Below are positions 25,201 to 39,300 of a stretch of DNA of 64,000 bases, one piece after another. The DNA lies in assembly GCA_950022655.1 (NCBI GenBank), contig OX465579.1, forward strand, positions 82,358,515-82,422,514, in the 5' to 3' direction. A program made the position numbers and the translations under genes. Each line of letters starts with the position of its first letter. The first letter of the stretch is position 1. Under the pieces are notes generated by a model, which was not told the origin of the DNA, did not search any database, and saw only the letters and a program-made list of their open reading frames with translations. The stretch is from Alentia gelatinosa (Eukaryota; Annelida; Polychaeta; Phyllodocida; Polynoidae).

Positions 25201-28200
25201 TATCGTACAATAACAAGCTAGTCTACCTGGTTGTTTTTTTTATACAGCGTTATGTCTCCTCATGAAAAGACAGGTTTATCTGCCTGGTGACACTTGGAAG
25301 ACATGAATATAAAACACACAGTAGACCTGGCGAGTTGGGACCTGTAAGAGATAAAGAGTGCATGCCAGATAACATCCGCATACACTATACGGTAATACCA
25401 CACCAGATAGCACTGACTTTTCATAAATTACAATAATAATTTTTTGGGGTGACACCTTAACCGATGGGCTACTCTGTATCTGAACTTAACAGAGGAAAGC
25501 CAGTTCTGGGACTTCACAAACTGTCCACGTTCAGAGAGCACAGGGTCTGCCCTACAGCATGATCTGGGGGCCATCACCGACGTGGCCTGCCCCTACCTCT
25601 ACCAGCCAACCCAATTTGGAGGCGGCCGCATTCCGAAGTTTTATAAATGGCCACCTCCCAGGGGTGAAGGCTTGGTATGGATACCCACAACCAGGTAACG
25701 TCAACATTGGTTAGAGGGACAGCTCCACCCCCCAAAGGGCATCTACACCCCACCCCTCACGCCCCCCTTGGGTCCAGCTCTAAACTAGACCCAGCCATCT
25801 GGCATATCCCTTATTGTGAAGCACGGTAAACAGGGCTCCAATTTGTCAATTCACATTGAGAGATACGCCCACGCCTTGCATTTTAGTCGAATACACATGA
25901 AGAGGTGTTGTTGATTACCTCGTCATAATATCGTGTCAAATACGCGATCCCTACAACAGGAAAGATCACAACTCTACATATGTAGGGAAGGAAGGGTGTA
26001 TATTCAAAAAGCCTAAATGTCTTAACCTACACCAATTCTGGTGTATCCGGCCTCCAAGGATGACAATAAGTAACATCCGGTCGGCAGGTGTTTTTTGACA
26101 ACAAGTGCGGCTTGTCTTGACGCTGATTAAATAGCGTACTTGTCAATGGGCGTCATACATACTCATTCATTTCCAAAAACAAGAACAATTACCTACATTC
26201 CTACTGAATCATATTTATCATAATGAGACTGTGCGAATGCAGAACGTAAACAACTTCTCCGTTGTTGTATGCTCTCTAATAAGTCAGTGGAAGATATTGG
26301 CCTTACTCCAGCTGTTATGGTGTCTCTTATTACACAAATTCACCCCCAAGTTACCTTCGTGAAATAACTGATCGAGAACAGTTTACTGCAAATTTCCACG
26401 ACACTAAACATTCAGAACCCTTCAATCTGTCCACCCCGAAAAGCAAATGCCTTCCAATGGTCCGGCACATTCCATGCAAAATGGGTACAGGAAAAAGTGG
26501 AGGTGAGTTAAGCGATTACAATGTGACATTGGTTCTATTTCCATTAGATTTCTACTTTATATTTGTTTCCCCACAAGACACACAGAGGACTAATTGGAAA
26601 ATAAATAACTACCATTGTAAAACTCCCATATTACGATATCAAACTATATCAGCTGTCCATCCCACATGTATGCAGCGTTAATTTAGTGTGACCGACTATT
26701 CATTTCAACTTTCATATCTTATACCATGCACCACAAACAAAGGTTCAAGCACGAGAAGAATAGCGGCTATCAGCTGAGTGGAAACATCCTAGAGGACCGT
26801 GAAGTCGGTTCTCTCGTCTGTACTGGTGCCGCTGTGACCCCGGTGTCTACCTGTGTCTACCCATGCCTACCTGTATTTACTTAGCGTGGCTGAGGTGTGC
26901 TGACTGGCTTGGCACCCAGCAGATCTCAAGACGCATAGCACACATACCAGACACGCCGCTCCCGCTCCGGCTCGCTGACTACTACCCTTACTACAGCCCC
27001 CACCTCACACACCAGTCCTTCACTTTGTCACTAGTTTTTTCCATTGTCCTTCAAATTTCTCCTGAACTAGGAACTTTGGTTGAGATCACATAGGCGAATT
27101 TACCTTGTTCAATTCCTGCTTTTCCTCTCTGCTTTTCTTTTTTAACGTTACATGCGCCTTTAGTTAAAACCGGCATGGCTTAAGACCAGGCCTCATGTGC
27201 CGGCAATGTATAGCATACACTATATACGAGAGCAGACAGTTGCCACATTCATTTTAATAATGTCACATCTCCTTCCACATACAACAAACTACAGCTACAT
27301 GTACACTGACCCAATATACAGTGGGTATACAGGGTATTGGATCCAGTCACAGCGTAAAGCAAGATTGGGTACACGTTGTAATCCGGGTACGTTTTAAATC
27401 TCTTCTCTTACATCGATACGGTGTATATTTAGTTCATCTTATCTAAAGGTATTGGCGATTTATCTACGGTACCAGAGAAAACAAGTGTTGGATTAAGGTA
27501 ACACTCATACAACTCTAGGGCAAGGCTCTACACACTGCAAGTCCGCCATGGGTTAACTGCCGATAGCGCTGTGGGTGTTTATCGGTTGTTTGGATACATC
27601 GACCAGGCAACGTCCGTCATTTATAGTTCATAATCAGCTCTTTCCATAATGTGTATTGTGAGTCTTATCGGAAGTGACAGCTATTCGATTAAAGCCTGAA
27701 TGTCTTTTTTATCCTACTTTCCCTGCGTGTCCAATCTTAACATGATAGTGAAAGGCTACTGGGTTTTATATGGCATATCAGCAACAAAAGCGAGGTAAGA
27801 TTTCAGCAAATAATTCTTAGACATATTTACAAGCGTTTCCACCTGTCATTATTAACCATATTAGAAAACACATATTCCTTGTTAATTTGCACCTTCAACA
27901 GTAATGTCCTCGTTGCAAAGATCAATGCTAAATGGTTATAGAAGTCGCAATGAAGCAAATTGTTAAATGTATAGACGAGGCTGAATTTGATCTAGCTCCT
28001 GCGAGGCGAACCACTGTTTAAATTGTGGACTATTTTACTTCAATGGTAGGCCGAATGGTATGCCACATGGGTTCTTGCCATTGACCCACTGTGGGTGGTA
28101 GACCGGGAACTGCTCGTCCAGCCATGACGAGTCACCTGGCCAGGCACCTGACTCCGGCTTCTCTTTGGACCTTCAATGTCCAACACTGATTCAGGGATGG

Positions 28201-28534
28201 GCTGCTACTGTCTGAGCGCTACAGGCAGTGAGGAGACAGTCCAGATGAAGGTGTCTGACAGAGGACGTAGCTCTCAATGGGTTCAAACAGCACTTTCCCT
28301 TCAGTCTCTCTCACTGGTCAGCCACCAGTCTCCCTCACAAAGACAGCCAATTAAGTTGGCCAGGCGTACCCACTTAACACTAATCTTCCCATTACGACCA
28401 TTAACAAACATCGTCCCAGCAGGAGCTTCTACTGACCCAAAGCGTTGCTCTCAGTACAATCGTACACACTCTTTTATAATGGATGTCAGATCGGGTCAGT
28501 AAGAAATCATGGAAAACACATAATTTTAGCCATG
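22216..28534. other. Non-coding DNA, no gene recognised
   Basis: No exon was supported. It includes a C-rich patch at 22740-22830 and a 14-base G run at 23494-23507. AT-rich spacer dominates elsewhere. Confidence 0.55.
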
Positions 28535-28650
28535 GAAGAGGTTCAAACCACTCTTTATTGGCGTGGATGAGGCTCAATTTACACTATCTCTGTTTTATAT
28601 AAGAAAAATAAGCTGGAAATGAAAAAAAAAGGATTTCGGTTGAAAAGTGG
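28535..28650 (+). repeat. Interspersed repeat family R1, copy 3
   Basis: It has GGTTCAAACCACTCTTTATT, then GATGAGGCTCAATTTACACT, TGTTTTATATAAG and an A-rich end. It aligns by eye with copies at 12.2, 20.9 and 29.5 kb and extends further 5', including the B-box-like block. Confidence 0.6.
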
Positions 28651-29474
28651 AAAAGAGCCATCCCTGTTTAAAACATATGCGTTTGAAGTCTGTACGAATG
28701 CTCAATGTATTGGAATCACGGAGTCTCGGCATGGTTTTTTGCGCCGACCCGCATGGTGCTTTATGTTGACGCATCATACCAGGATATCTATAAAATGGTC
28801 ATCACTGACAAACACTGCATTACAAGATATTTGTTTACATTTTATGCATATAGAAATTTTATTCTTGTTCTTTCAAATTATCTCCTGGTAAACCTTTCAT
28901 TCAAAATTGCAGAATTTACAACCGCAGGGTTAAAGAGGTTGATACGTACAAGCTTTGCTATCTATGCGCCCTGGGTTGTATAAAATGATGCTTATCTATT
29001 GCTATATGAAGCCGACGAAGTCAGACAGATTTCTGCCAGCTGCACTTGGCTGCACCATCCCAATTTCTCGTCATCTATCAGACAAATCCAAGCCGGAGAT
29101 TGAACAGCCTGCTTGGCTAGCATGTGTTAGTGGTTACTTAGAGGCAGGTGGGCGGTCGTTCATCACACCCTCACCGTTCTGCCGCCCAGACATGGGGCTC
29201 AATATGCCAGCCTCTTACTCTGTACATGTAGCGATGCTATATGTACGGGGAAAGGGGCTAGTATTGGCATCGCTGCATGTGCGAGACAACGAGACAATTT
29301 TTCATAAGAATTGTTGTTGTCCGCAAATATTCAAACTAATGGCATACACTTAGAATGCTATTTTATAGGGATGTGACTTGGGATCAGATAACAAGTGGAA
29401 ATGTTCTGAGACTGAGAAAACGAGGGAAAACACGTCGGTGTCGATCGAGGGTTGAGGTGCTGCGGGTCTGTCTG

Positions 29475-29570
29475 GGGTTATTGACATGAATAAGGCTCGA
29501 TTAATATCATCTTTTGTCTTCCAAATGGAAAACGATTTTTGGTACTGAATATGAAAACGTGTATTTCCAT
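29475..29570 (+). repeat. Interspersed repeat family R1, copy 4
   Basis: It has GACATGAATAAGGCTCGATT and AATATCATCTTTTG, then diverged sequence, then GGTACTGAATATGAAAAC. This is the most diverged copy in the middle block but keeps the order of the others. Confidence 0.5.
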
Positions 29571-29920
29571 GGTAGAATGGAAAGCTACCATCTCTTAGGT
29601 AAGTCTCAATGTCCAGTATCATCATTACAACTGGCACTGCATACTCATGAGGAGCGCATGCACCGAAGCTCGAAGCTCGTATGTTCCCCCAGTTGAGGGC
29701 CTAGGCAAATAGACGCTAGCAACGTAACGGTAAGAGAGCGAATTTCCTGTATCATCCCGAATTACATACGGCAGTAAACATGAAGCGCCAGCACGGTGGG
29801 TCGGGCCTGCTATCAACACTAGGGACCCTTACTGACATCCCGGCCTCTCCACTTTAGGACACTCTTATCTGAGTCCAGTCTGATACGCAGCCTTTGTCCC
29901 ACGCCGCCTTGTGGTAATTT

Positions 29921-30517
29921 ATGCCATCTGGCCCTGGTCAAGGTTCCATTTTAACATTCACGAAACACATTCCACATCATGCCCAAATATATGATTTTCG
30001 CCAAATGAAACGTGTTTATTCACTAGTAATGGACGCGTATTTACATGCATCACATACCGCGGGGCAATTATGTGCGGAATGTAAGTCATTTTATAGGGAC
30101 ATAGCCATTCTCATATGGACGCCGCCATTTGTCCCCCCGACATACTACTCTCCGAACCGAGATCCTATCTGGCGATACGTGATAAGCTCAAGCGGCACCG
30201 ATGCTGGGAGATTGCCGATTCATATCCTTTGTGTTGCTTGGCTTGCAATCGGGTCGAAGCTTCTGCTGCAAGACTGGAACACCCTGTGTTTCCCCTACCA
30301 GGGGTCAGGAATCAGGGTACACTGTGTGACACTGTGTGACGGAGGGAAGAGACCCCGGGATGTGACTCAGTCTCCTTTATCACCTGTATGCGGTGTCTCT
30401 TGCCCGTCCCGCGCCCACAGGCTACTACTACCCGGCCACACGCTGGCGGATACCCTGGCAGGTCGCGGGTTGGCCTCGTGCCACCAGCCGGCCACCATCG
30501 TCAGCCGGGCCCTCTAA
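29921..30517 (+). other. 198-codon open frame, probably chance
   Basis: This is the longest uninterrupted frame outside the virus-like element. The translation has no motif, signal peptide or repeat pattern that I recognise. A rough estimate for random sequence of this size gives an expected count of about 0.5 for frames this long, so length alone is not evidence. No splice-consistent partner exon was seen nearby. Confidence 0.2.
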
Positions 30518-33500
30518 AAATACCGAGGTGGTGGTACACAGGTGCACCCCCACCCACCCTCAGCAATAATCGTCGTATTCTCGATGCCCAGTCTAGCTTG
30601 ATGATGACTGTTCGCACTTGACTGTAGTACGTCCCTTAGTCGCTAGGGCCAGGGCGCTCATGCTCTTCCGCAAACCAGGGTTCGGTTCTAGACGGACTAT
30701 GCTCGCACCTCCACCTCACATGAACTCGGCCGCTAAGGTCACTGATAGGCAACCACAGTTTGCCTTCATCTGAACAAATACTAATCCGTCTTAGAGTAAG
30801 TTAGCCGGGTGTTACTGGTATCTTCCCAGAAGCACTGTTTACCGAGCTGACGAATCAATGAGGCACATACGGCATTCAATAATGATCCTTTCTGTAAGAT
30901 GTGGCGCTCTATCTTACTTCGGGTCGGATAGGCGGCATCAAAAACTTTCCCGATTCCAATCAGAAAAGACATGACCTACATCCATAATCCCCACCATGCA
31001 ACGGGTATGCTCAGGTGAATATTCTTTTCGGGTTTACCATTTCACCCTGGGGGCACTAACACTGAATACATCAGCTAGCTTCTGAAAAGGCAATCTTATG
31101 TAACCGCACGTAAAAATAATCCTCTATTTACTTTTGACTCAGACTACGATTGTTTCCATGCTGTGTTATATGTACGCAGTGGACTTTCCAATCGGGGTCC
31201 CTTTCTCGTCTCTAAATATGTGTGTGTGTGTGAGGGAAGGCGGGGGGGCGGGGGGGGGGGGGGAGCTTAGACGGTTGCCCCTCTGCTGCGTTTACATTGT
31301 CCACACCTGATAGAACATGTCAAGACCAAGACCAGACTGGACGCAGAGAGCATACTGGCTCCTGTTCTTGGGACGATCTTTCATAATATGTCGATAACCT
31401 GAACCAGCATTGACAGGATGCCCTGGATTTTTGCACCAATTTTGAGGTACAACTACAGGGCGGTCTATATATGCTGCATGATAACACTGCACTGATAAAG
31501 GACCCTCCATCGACGGCAAATGTTCAATAGATGAATACAGCAGACGACGATGAACATGGCTTATCACTTAACTTTGATGCCCATGATAAAGGGAAGACGA
31601 TTCCTGACTGATTACTGAGTACGGAACCTTGTTAAACCCTTCCTCACCCCTCATTTTTTGGCTGGGACAGGGTCAACATTGAATCCTGACCATGTTTTTT
31701 CTAAGATGACCAAGACTTCTTACAGGAGCAAAACCGCGAATGTCAGTCGCTAAGCTAGTGAAATTTTGCTTCACTGGCAGCAACATTGATTGGCTTAGCA
31801 ACAGCGCCCATGTCAAACTAGTCTTGATTTCCATAATAAAACACACACAAAAGAAGGCATTCTTCACCCTGGAATGCTCGTTATATGTTGTATTTCATTC
31901 AGCTTCTTATGACTTCAAAACCTGGGTCCCCTGGATCTTCAGATTTTATTTGTACTGCAGTCAGCGATCCCTTTTTCAATTTGCCCAACAGAAGGAAGGC
32001 CGCAAGTAATTCCTCACTGCGTATATATAATAGGCAAACAATTAAAAAAGAAAATGTTAGACAGTCATACAAATTGCCCGCAATTGCTATATAATAATCT
32101 TGATATAAACATGTTTTAGGGCTTGAAGAATATGTTTTTCTCATACCGCGGCTATGAGTAACACACCAGCCATCATGACAAACCAGTTGTTGTACGAGTC
32201 TAATCGTAATGAAGTACTTAAGTGTTATGGCAGCAAACCAATCGTACCTCTGCCAAGTCGTCTCTGCTACCGCCATTATCTGATCAAAACACTATCCGTC
32301 TTTTTTCATCTAAGATTCCTTACACCATTATCTCTTATTCCAATGGTCGAAACTTGAAATGAAAAATTCCTAGACCCTTGGATCTCTGATCTTGACTGTT
32401 CGACATGGATTCACAGGAAAACAACACACAAGACAAGGACTCACCACTAAGGGACACAATATTTATACAAAAAACTAATTCATAGCATTAAGAAAAAAAC
32501 ACCACATCTGAGCAGATGGGTAAACTTCACCAGCAGTGGGATCAAATTACAAACATCTTGATATTTACCAACCAGGAACAACGCCAGACCCTTGGCCCAC
32601 TGCACTAACTGTAATATGACTTGCTTGTAGCAGGGGCACAGGTGCGGTCTAGACCAACTAAATAAAGTATTCAGTGTCTCCTGTTTGCTTGACTTTGGTC
32701 GCACTTTCACTGCTGGCCGAGGGCCGAGTGCCGAGTGCCGATCTGTCTGCCCCGCCCATGTCGTTCACACCGACACAACACGCAACTTCATTGTCAAACA
32801 GCTCCGAACACAAAAGCACTGCCCTAACATGACAAATCGACTCTCACGACGAACATAACAGATATCAATCTGGGGATGTGGGTGGTGATATGAAGAATTC
32901 GGCTTTCATTATACTAATTAGGCATCGACTGCGTTAAAAAAGGTATAAAGCACCACCCCACCCCCACCACTCCGAAAAAAGGGGGGAAAAAATAGAGATG
33001 TCTCCGTAACCAGGCATCAGCTACGTTAATAAAGGTACAACGTCAGGTCTATCCTGACTTCCTTTCTTTTCTATTTTAAACCTGCCGCAGTATGTGTATA
33101 TCGAGTCCAGAATGCTTATTAAGATAAATACTCTTATTTTCTAATAGCAGATACTAGATGTAAGGGTATGAATGACCCTTATTCAAGCTCTTAATTCAAG
33201 GCCGTCTGGGAAGCTGAGAAAGAGGTTAATGGTGTGATGGGCGTGGCTTCAGACAATGACCAGACGAGTTATTGACGTCAACATCGCCCCAGCATCTCAT
33301 CCTTTACAAATCAGATATTGTAAGCTCAAATTCCTTATTCAAAGACACCTTTTCCCCCATGTATCATATTCTCCAAATGGTTAATCACATGAACAGCAGG
33401 GTAGCTGCATATAAAGGAGATGTGGAAATACTTGACAAGCCCTGTAGAATACACTCTCGTCTATGATGAAGGAAGATGGAGGTGTCTTAGTCACCCACTA

Positions 33501-35979
33501 ATGATTAGTATCGTTATAAATGGCACAACTTATAAGAACATTGCGGCATTTTCTAAACAAAATGGTCTTACCAAGGGACTCATGTTGGGTAAATGAAAAT
33601 AGGTATTTACTGAACATTTTCTCAACATCGAAAATAATCACAGCTATAAGTACCGGTTTACTTGTACGAGCATGTGTCTGTGCTTTGTGTGTTATTGTGT
33701 CTGGTAGAGGGATTTTAGCATAAATCAATCGGGGCCTGAATAACATTTGCTTAATCGAATTCTAACTTGCGTCAATGTTGCTGGGCCAGGAGTTAGGGCC
33801 ACTCAGAAGGACGGCCCCCAGACTGCGACCAAGTAAAAACACAAAGAACGAGCACCATATGAGGGGAGCCTGAGTCACAGCAGTAGTAGTTCTCTACTAT
33901 ACGGGATTACTATGAGTCGGCGCCATACGCCACGCCTGCCGGGAAACAGGCAAGGCAGTGGCTGGCTGATTGGTGGCTGAACTCGCTGCCTGCACTGACC
34001 TGACCTAGATCACGCCCACCAGGCCGTCTCGAGCTGCAGGCTCTCTGCTCGGCATTGTTCATTCATGCTCGTAGGCCTCGGGGATGTTCGCCTCGACTCC
34101 ATTCAAGACCCGCAGAACAAAAGATTTATCTTTCATATTCCTGCTATGTCATTACATGAGCGGTCGTATTCATTCCATCTGAGTCTACCCTGATTTCGTG
34201 TCCCAATTCTATGCATGTGAAATCTTCCCCTGATAAGACTGCAGTGCAGATAAGTTCTTTATGCATTATGTGATGCTACAAAACACACACTTCTGAATTC
34301 ACACTGCACGCTGTGAAATGCTAATAATATCCTACACTTGCATACACTAAGGTTGTATACAAACCATATGCTATCATACGAGACGTACACACATCATAAT
34401 TCAGGATTACACTCAATGGAGCATTCGCCGAGATACACCTTGTGTCAAAATTGGGCATTCTCGAGCTATATGTAGCGTTGACCTCAGTGACCTTACTCGC
34501 CGAGTACATCGTGCAAGCAGCAGTTGCTCAGCAGTTGCTCAGCATTTCTAGGTCAATCAATGATAAATCGTGGCGAGTCAATACGACGCATCACGCAGTC
34601 TACCTACCGCGGACCCCACAAGACGTTCTAAGAATTTCCGCTCCAGGGTATTCGGTCACCCACCTACCTCATGAGAGTGACATTTTACTCTACAGCTACT
34701 GGATCACCTTCATGGTAAACACATATACCAGGACCAAAAATTAAAAGTAAATCACCAACATTAGTTATTGGCAGATCCTAAATTAATTGGGTGGGGGAGG
34801 GGCTGGGGTACCCCGCGTACCACTAACATTAAATTACTACTGACAATTATTGGTGTTAACTCAAAGTAGGGTGTGTTAGAGGCAGTAGGGGTAGGAAGGT
34901 TGGGGATGCAGTGTTAAGAATAGTGCTAGGGTTTGGGAAAGGGGAGTGGAATGCCTGCGTTGCGGGTGCTACGAGTCTGTAATTCGAATTACCACTCAAT
35001 AATCCCATTATTCAGTGATGAACACACGGATTCAATGGCAGCAGGCTAAATCCCTACGCGCACTGATCAGATAGGAAGTGACCCGCCACCGACTCTCACA
35101 ATGCATTGTACACATTATCAAATGCCCCCTGCCGACAGTGGATACGCTAAATAGTCGCCATCAATTGCTCTCAACCTCAAAGCCATCCACATGAGCCGTC
35201 TTGGGGTCATACGGTCCATCCGAGAGATATAACCATCTGATGGTTTCGATATCGCACAGCCTGGAACAATTCAGTCGCTGTGGTATGGAGGTGGGTGGGG
35301 GTGGGGGGGGGGGGGGGGGGAGGGCACATGGGGAAGGCTGGAGGTGACACGGTGTGTGGGCCCTGGTGTCAATCAGACCATACAATTCTGATCGCGCCCC
35401 AAGCCGTGGAGGTTACACTGGGTCGTATCAATTAAACATTAACTGCACAGTTTTCACCAACCATTAACATGCGTGCCAATAAATGTCACTATAAAGTCAG
35501 AATGCTGACGCGGTTTCTGCAAGTACCGTCTTTAAAAGTGGGTGCTTTATTTTTAATTGGTTTATATACTCGCACTGTATGGGTGTGTTGTGAACATGGT
35601 CCTGTCATGCTTAAAACACATAAGCCTCTATCATTACGTATAATGATTCGGCAGATTAACTTGTCGACTACTCTTTTTTTGAAAATAAAAGTTGGAAATT
35701 GTATCTCAACTGATACGTCGTTAAAATGAGCTCAACATAATTGAACATGTCTGTTCTAAAATAGTCTAAATCATGTAATTTACAGTAAATTGGAGAGTTT
35801 ACTGACGAGGTACCACCTTTCTGTACTAAACACGTCCACCACTCCTAACCCCGATCCCCTCCGGGGAGGTCAACTATTTGCACGGTGCTCTCACCGGGGA
35901 CGACCGAAGTATGTCTGAGCACGTAACACACGGCAGGCGAGGGAGTCGGAAGGCTAATCCGACCACAGACCTGTTTAAC
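30518..35979. other. Non-coding DNA with simple repeats
   Basis: No gene was recognised. It contains a GTGTGTGTGTGTG tract then G7-C-G14 (31219-31263), an 18-base G run (35303-35320), and a diverged duplication of AGGCATC..CTGCGTTAAAAAAGG (32920 and 33012). A weak B-box-like GGTTCGGTTCTAG near 30680 may be another SINE scrap. Confidence 0.5.
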
Positions 35980-36360
35980 CCTCTGCCCACCTTGAGCCTT
36001 CCCTTACTTGGGGAACCCCACCTACCTTTTCCACTGCCCCCCTTCCCCCAACCTGCCTCCCTTGAGATTTCCACTGCCCTTTCTCGATTACAACCCCCAC
36101 TCCCATCCACATTAATCCTTCCACTCCTACTCAACTGCCCTCCTGTACACCCGCCTCCCTTGACTCTTCTTCTCCCACTTTATGTCCCCTGCCTCCTTTG
36201 TCCAGCACCCTACTATCTCCGGCTGCCCACCTGCCTGCCTTGCCTCTTCCCTTCCCTTCCCTCTCCTGATGCCCACTGCACACCTTGATCCTTCCCGCCG
36301 CTCCCTGCTTGCCTTGACCGCCGCCCACCTGCCTACTTAGAGCCTTCCCCCGCCATCTCC
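35980..36360. repeat. Pyrimidine-rich degenerate minisatellite
   Basis: A block of about 380 bp is almost purely C/T on the plus strand, with recurring CTGCCCACCTGCCT, CTTGA and CCTTCC blocks at irregular 30-50 base spacing. It reads open on both strands because of its composition. Such tracts can form triplex (H-DNA) structures. Confidence 0.6.
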
Positions 36361-39300
36361 CGCTGAGTGTTTAGGTCTGAAGATGACGGGATCGACCAGG
36401 TAGGGTCGCGGATCCGGGCAGGTCGGGGATGTGTGCAACCTAATCGCCGGATTAAGGACCTTTAAATACACGCGAGGCACAGGTGGGACAAGGAGAGGCA
36501 TTAGTAGCACGTTACTCAAGACGAATACCATTCATATTAATCATCACTGTGTGAACGCGTAGTTATTATTAGAGCGCCAATACAACATCTGTCTTCTGTA
36601 GTTTTAGCGGATTCCATGCGGAGTAAGTGACAGAAAGTGGCGATAGGCAGGCCACCTGCTCAGTGGGGGCGACCTCACCAGATTATAGCAGCCTGCTTGC
36701 CAAATATAGGTTCTGGCCACTGCTAACCGGCCGGGTTGGTGTTCAAACATTAACTGCATGTACATGTAATATGACCTAAGAAGGGGGCGGTGGCACAGGG
36801 TAACTCGGTCCCTATGAAGATCAAACCTTCTATAGGCATTTGAACAAAGGGTTTTCTCTTTTTACCCCAAATCTGAAACTGTACTGCGTTAGCTTCTGTG
36901 AACACAGGCAAATCTGAGTTTCTAATAATTTTCATGAAGGGCAAAGTGATATTGGAATGGGAATTTTGGAGGAATTTAGTGGTCTTTAAATCTTCTAGCT
37001 TTGAATCACATCCCATATGACACCATAACATATTACATATGAAGCTGCTGATAAGTACATTCACGCATTTCTATTTACACTACAATGTCTGTGCTAGTTG
37101 TGGCACCTCCCCTGGTACACTCACACCTCGTACACTATGCTCCTGCTTAGGCTACAGGGGGAGCTTGTTTCTTTTGGCATTCTCATGTTGTTACCCGCTC
37201 GCTGTATCTACCGCGTACCAATTTGTCAGGCCACCCGCGGCACACAGAGAACTGAGCAAGTAGGCCCTCGGCCCTGTCGGGGGTCTATAAAACGCCCATC
37301 ACACTGATCCACCCTGCCACCACCGAGCCGCTGCTACCCAAGCCAACTGGGCTGCCACCTTCACCCTAGTCAACCATAGACTCGCCACACCGTATTTGCC
37401 CTAATGGACTGTAGAAAACTAGTAAGTTTGTAGGCTACTATTTCCCCTATTGACTTGGCAACGAGATGAACTACACCCCTAAGGTCAGCACCAAAGTTGT
37501 ATACTAACTCTGACCACTCTAGCGTTTCCTAATAAGCCACTTGGTCGTATTGTTGCTACTCTGCATCGGGCTAGGTGATTTTTGGACCTGACCCAACACA
37601 ATACTAGCTTTGATAACAGTCGATATGTGTTTCTATAGCGTTATGTGGTAGTATTTATGTAACTATCACTCTCATTTCCAAGCGAGATAATCAAGAAGAG
37701 CATTCCTAAGTCAAGATTGTATCGTCATCGTACCACCACTTCATACAACGTAAAGAACTACAAGAAAATTGGGTTTCAAATATGGCCATTACGTAATTTT
37801 AATATCATTACGGCGTAAAGCCTACCCCTTCCAATTTAACTAAATGATATGTGGTTATATAGATTTATTTGATATCAAGTCAGTGCGAAGCATGATCACT
37901 ATTTGAGACAATACGGTGGAGCACGATGCCTGAGCTGCTCACCCGACCCACCACGAACTGAAGAAACAAGCATGGACTTGGGAAAATAAACCTGGATATA
38001 CTTCCTAACGCGCGGCAGGTGGGCGGGTCAGGACGGCCTAGGGGGCACACACAGGGTTACCTGGCGGACAAGCTATGCACAGGGGTTAACCTCGTGTCAG
38101 TGTCTATCATACAGGGCGCCCGTTAAGACACCAGCATGCCAGTGGGTGTGGATACACAAATTCTCCCTTATCAGAAATATCAATGGATGTTTCACGGGGG
38201 AGCCTTATGGCCATCACAATTCTAATAATCCTCGTGAAGATCAATGATTACAGCAGCGTGAAGCACGGTTATCAGTAATTGATTAGAAGCGGGACTGGTG
38301 TGACGTATCCGTGTTTGATTGTCGCCAAAGTAACTAAGCATATTTGTCATCGTATCAGTTCTACCTTGTAGTGTTGTGACCTTCTTTACTGCTCCAGTAA
38401 AAATAGCGAAATTATAACCTGGCCAGAAAAGCAAGTCATCACTGGAAACATATAAAGGGCTTCGTTCTTAATATCAATATATATTGATATATTAAATAAT
38501 ATGTTATTCTAAATGAAAAAGGATCTTGTAATTTGTTCGGCCAATATAACTCCTTGATATAGGATATATGTAGCGTGTTATTACTCAGACCTTTATAATA
38601 CATATCTCGTGGTGTGTGTGTGTGTGTTGGGGGGGGGGGGGGGGAGATTGGAAAGACGGCATATCTGTGACGGCCCTTCGTTCACCCGGCATCGCTTGAC
38701 TGATGTGATGGTTCACACGGCTGATATTTCTGTTCAGCGCCTTACTAACCGCCTCACATATCCACACCGGTCACTATAACCGTATCATAGTCCTGATCAC
38801 CACCCCATCGACAGGCAGGTTATGGTGTGCTCAGACTTATCAGTATATATCAGTCTCAAAGGCCGCCTGGCACCGTCATAATCTGATCTGCTGGGTCAAA
38901 GAATACTGACACGCAACTACTCAGATCGAAAATACCAATTCTTTAATGACACAATGGACGTGCTATTCCCATTCTGAGTGACATATCTCCAATACAATCC
39001 ACTCATATCTAAGAATCGTATCGAATGAATAACAGTGGTTTCATCTATTTAATCTGAACATTTTTACGTATAGTTTTAAAATTACATGGCCATTATAATC
39101 AAATATGTCAGTATCTCCAACCTGGGGGGGGGGGGGGGGGGGCGTCTCGACTGATGACTTCGTGACTTGCATTAAGATGATTTACCAGGGAATGTCCAAA
39201 CATTTATGGACGATATTTCATTAGGACCTTCCATGAGTGACTGATAAAGGAGGAAAATCAATCGGGAACACGGACTTCTCAGAGGTCTGTTTGTTGAATA

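Noticed and set aside
29921..30517. 198-codon frame as a possible gene
   Set aside because: No motif or homology recognised, and its length is within chance expectation for 64 kb; kept only as a low-confidence note.
35878..36288. 136-codon proline/leucine-rich frame
   Set aside because: It follows from the pyrimidine-rich minisatellite.
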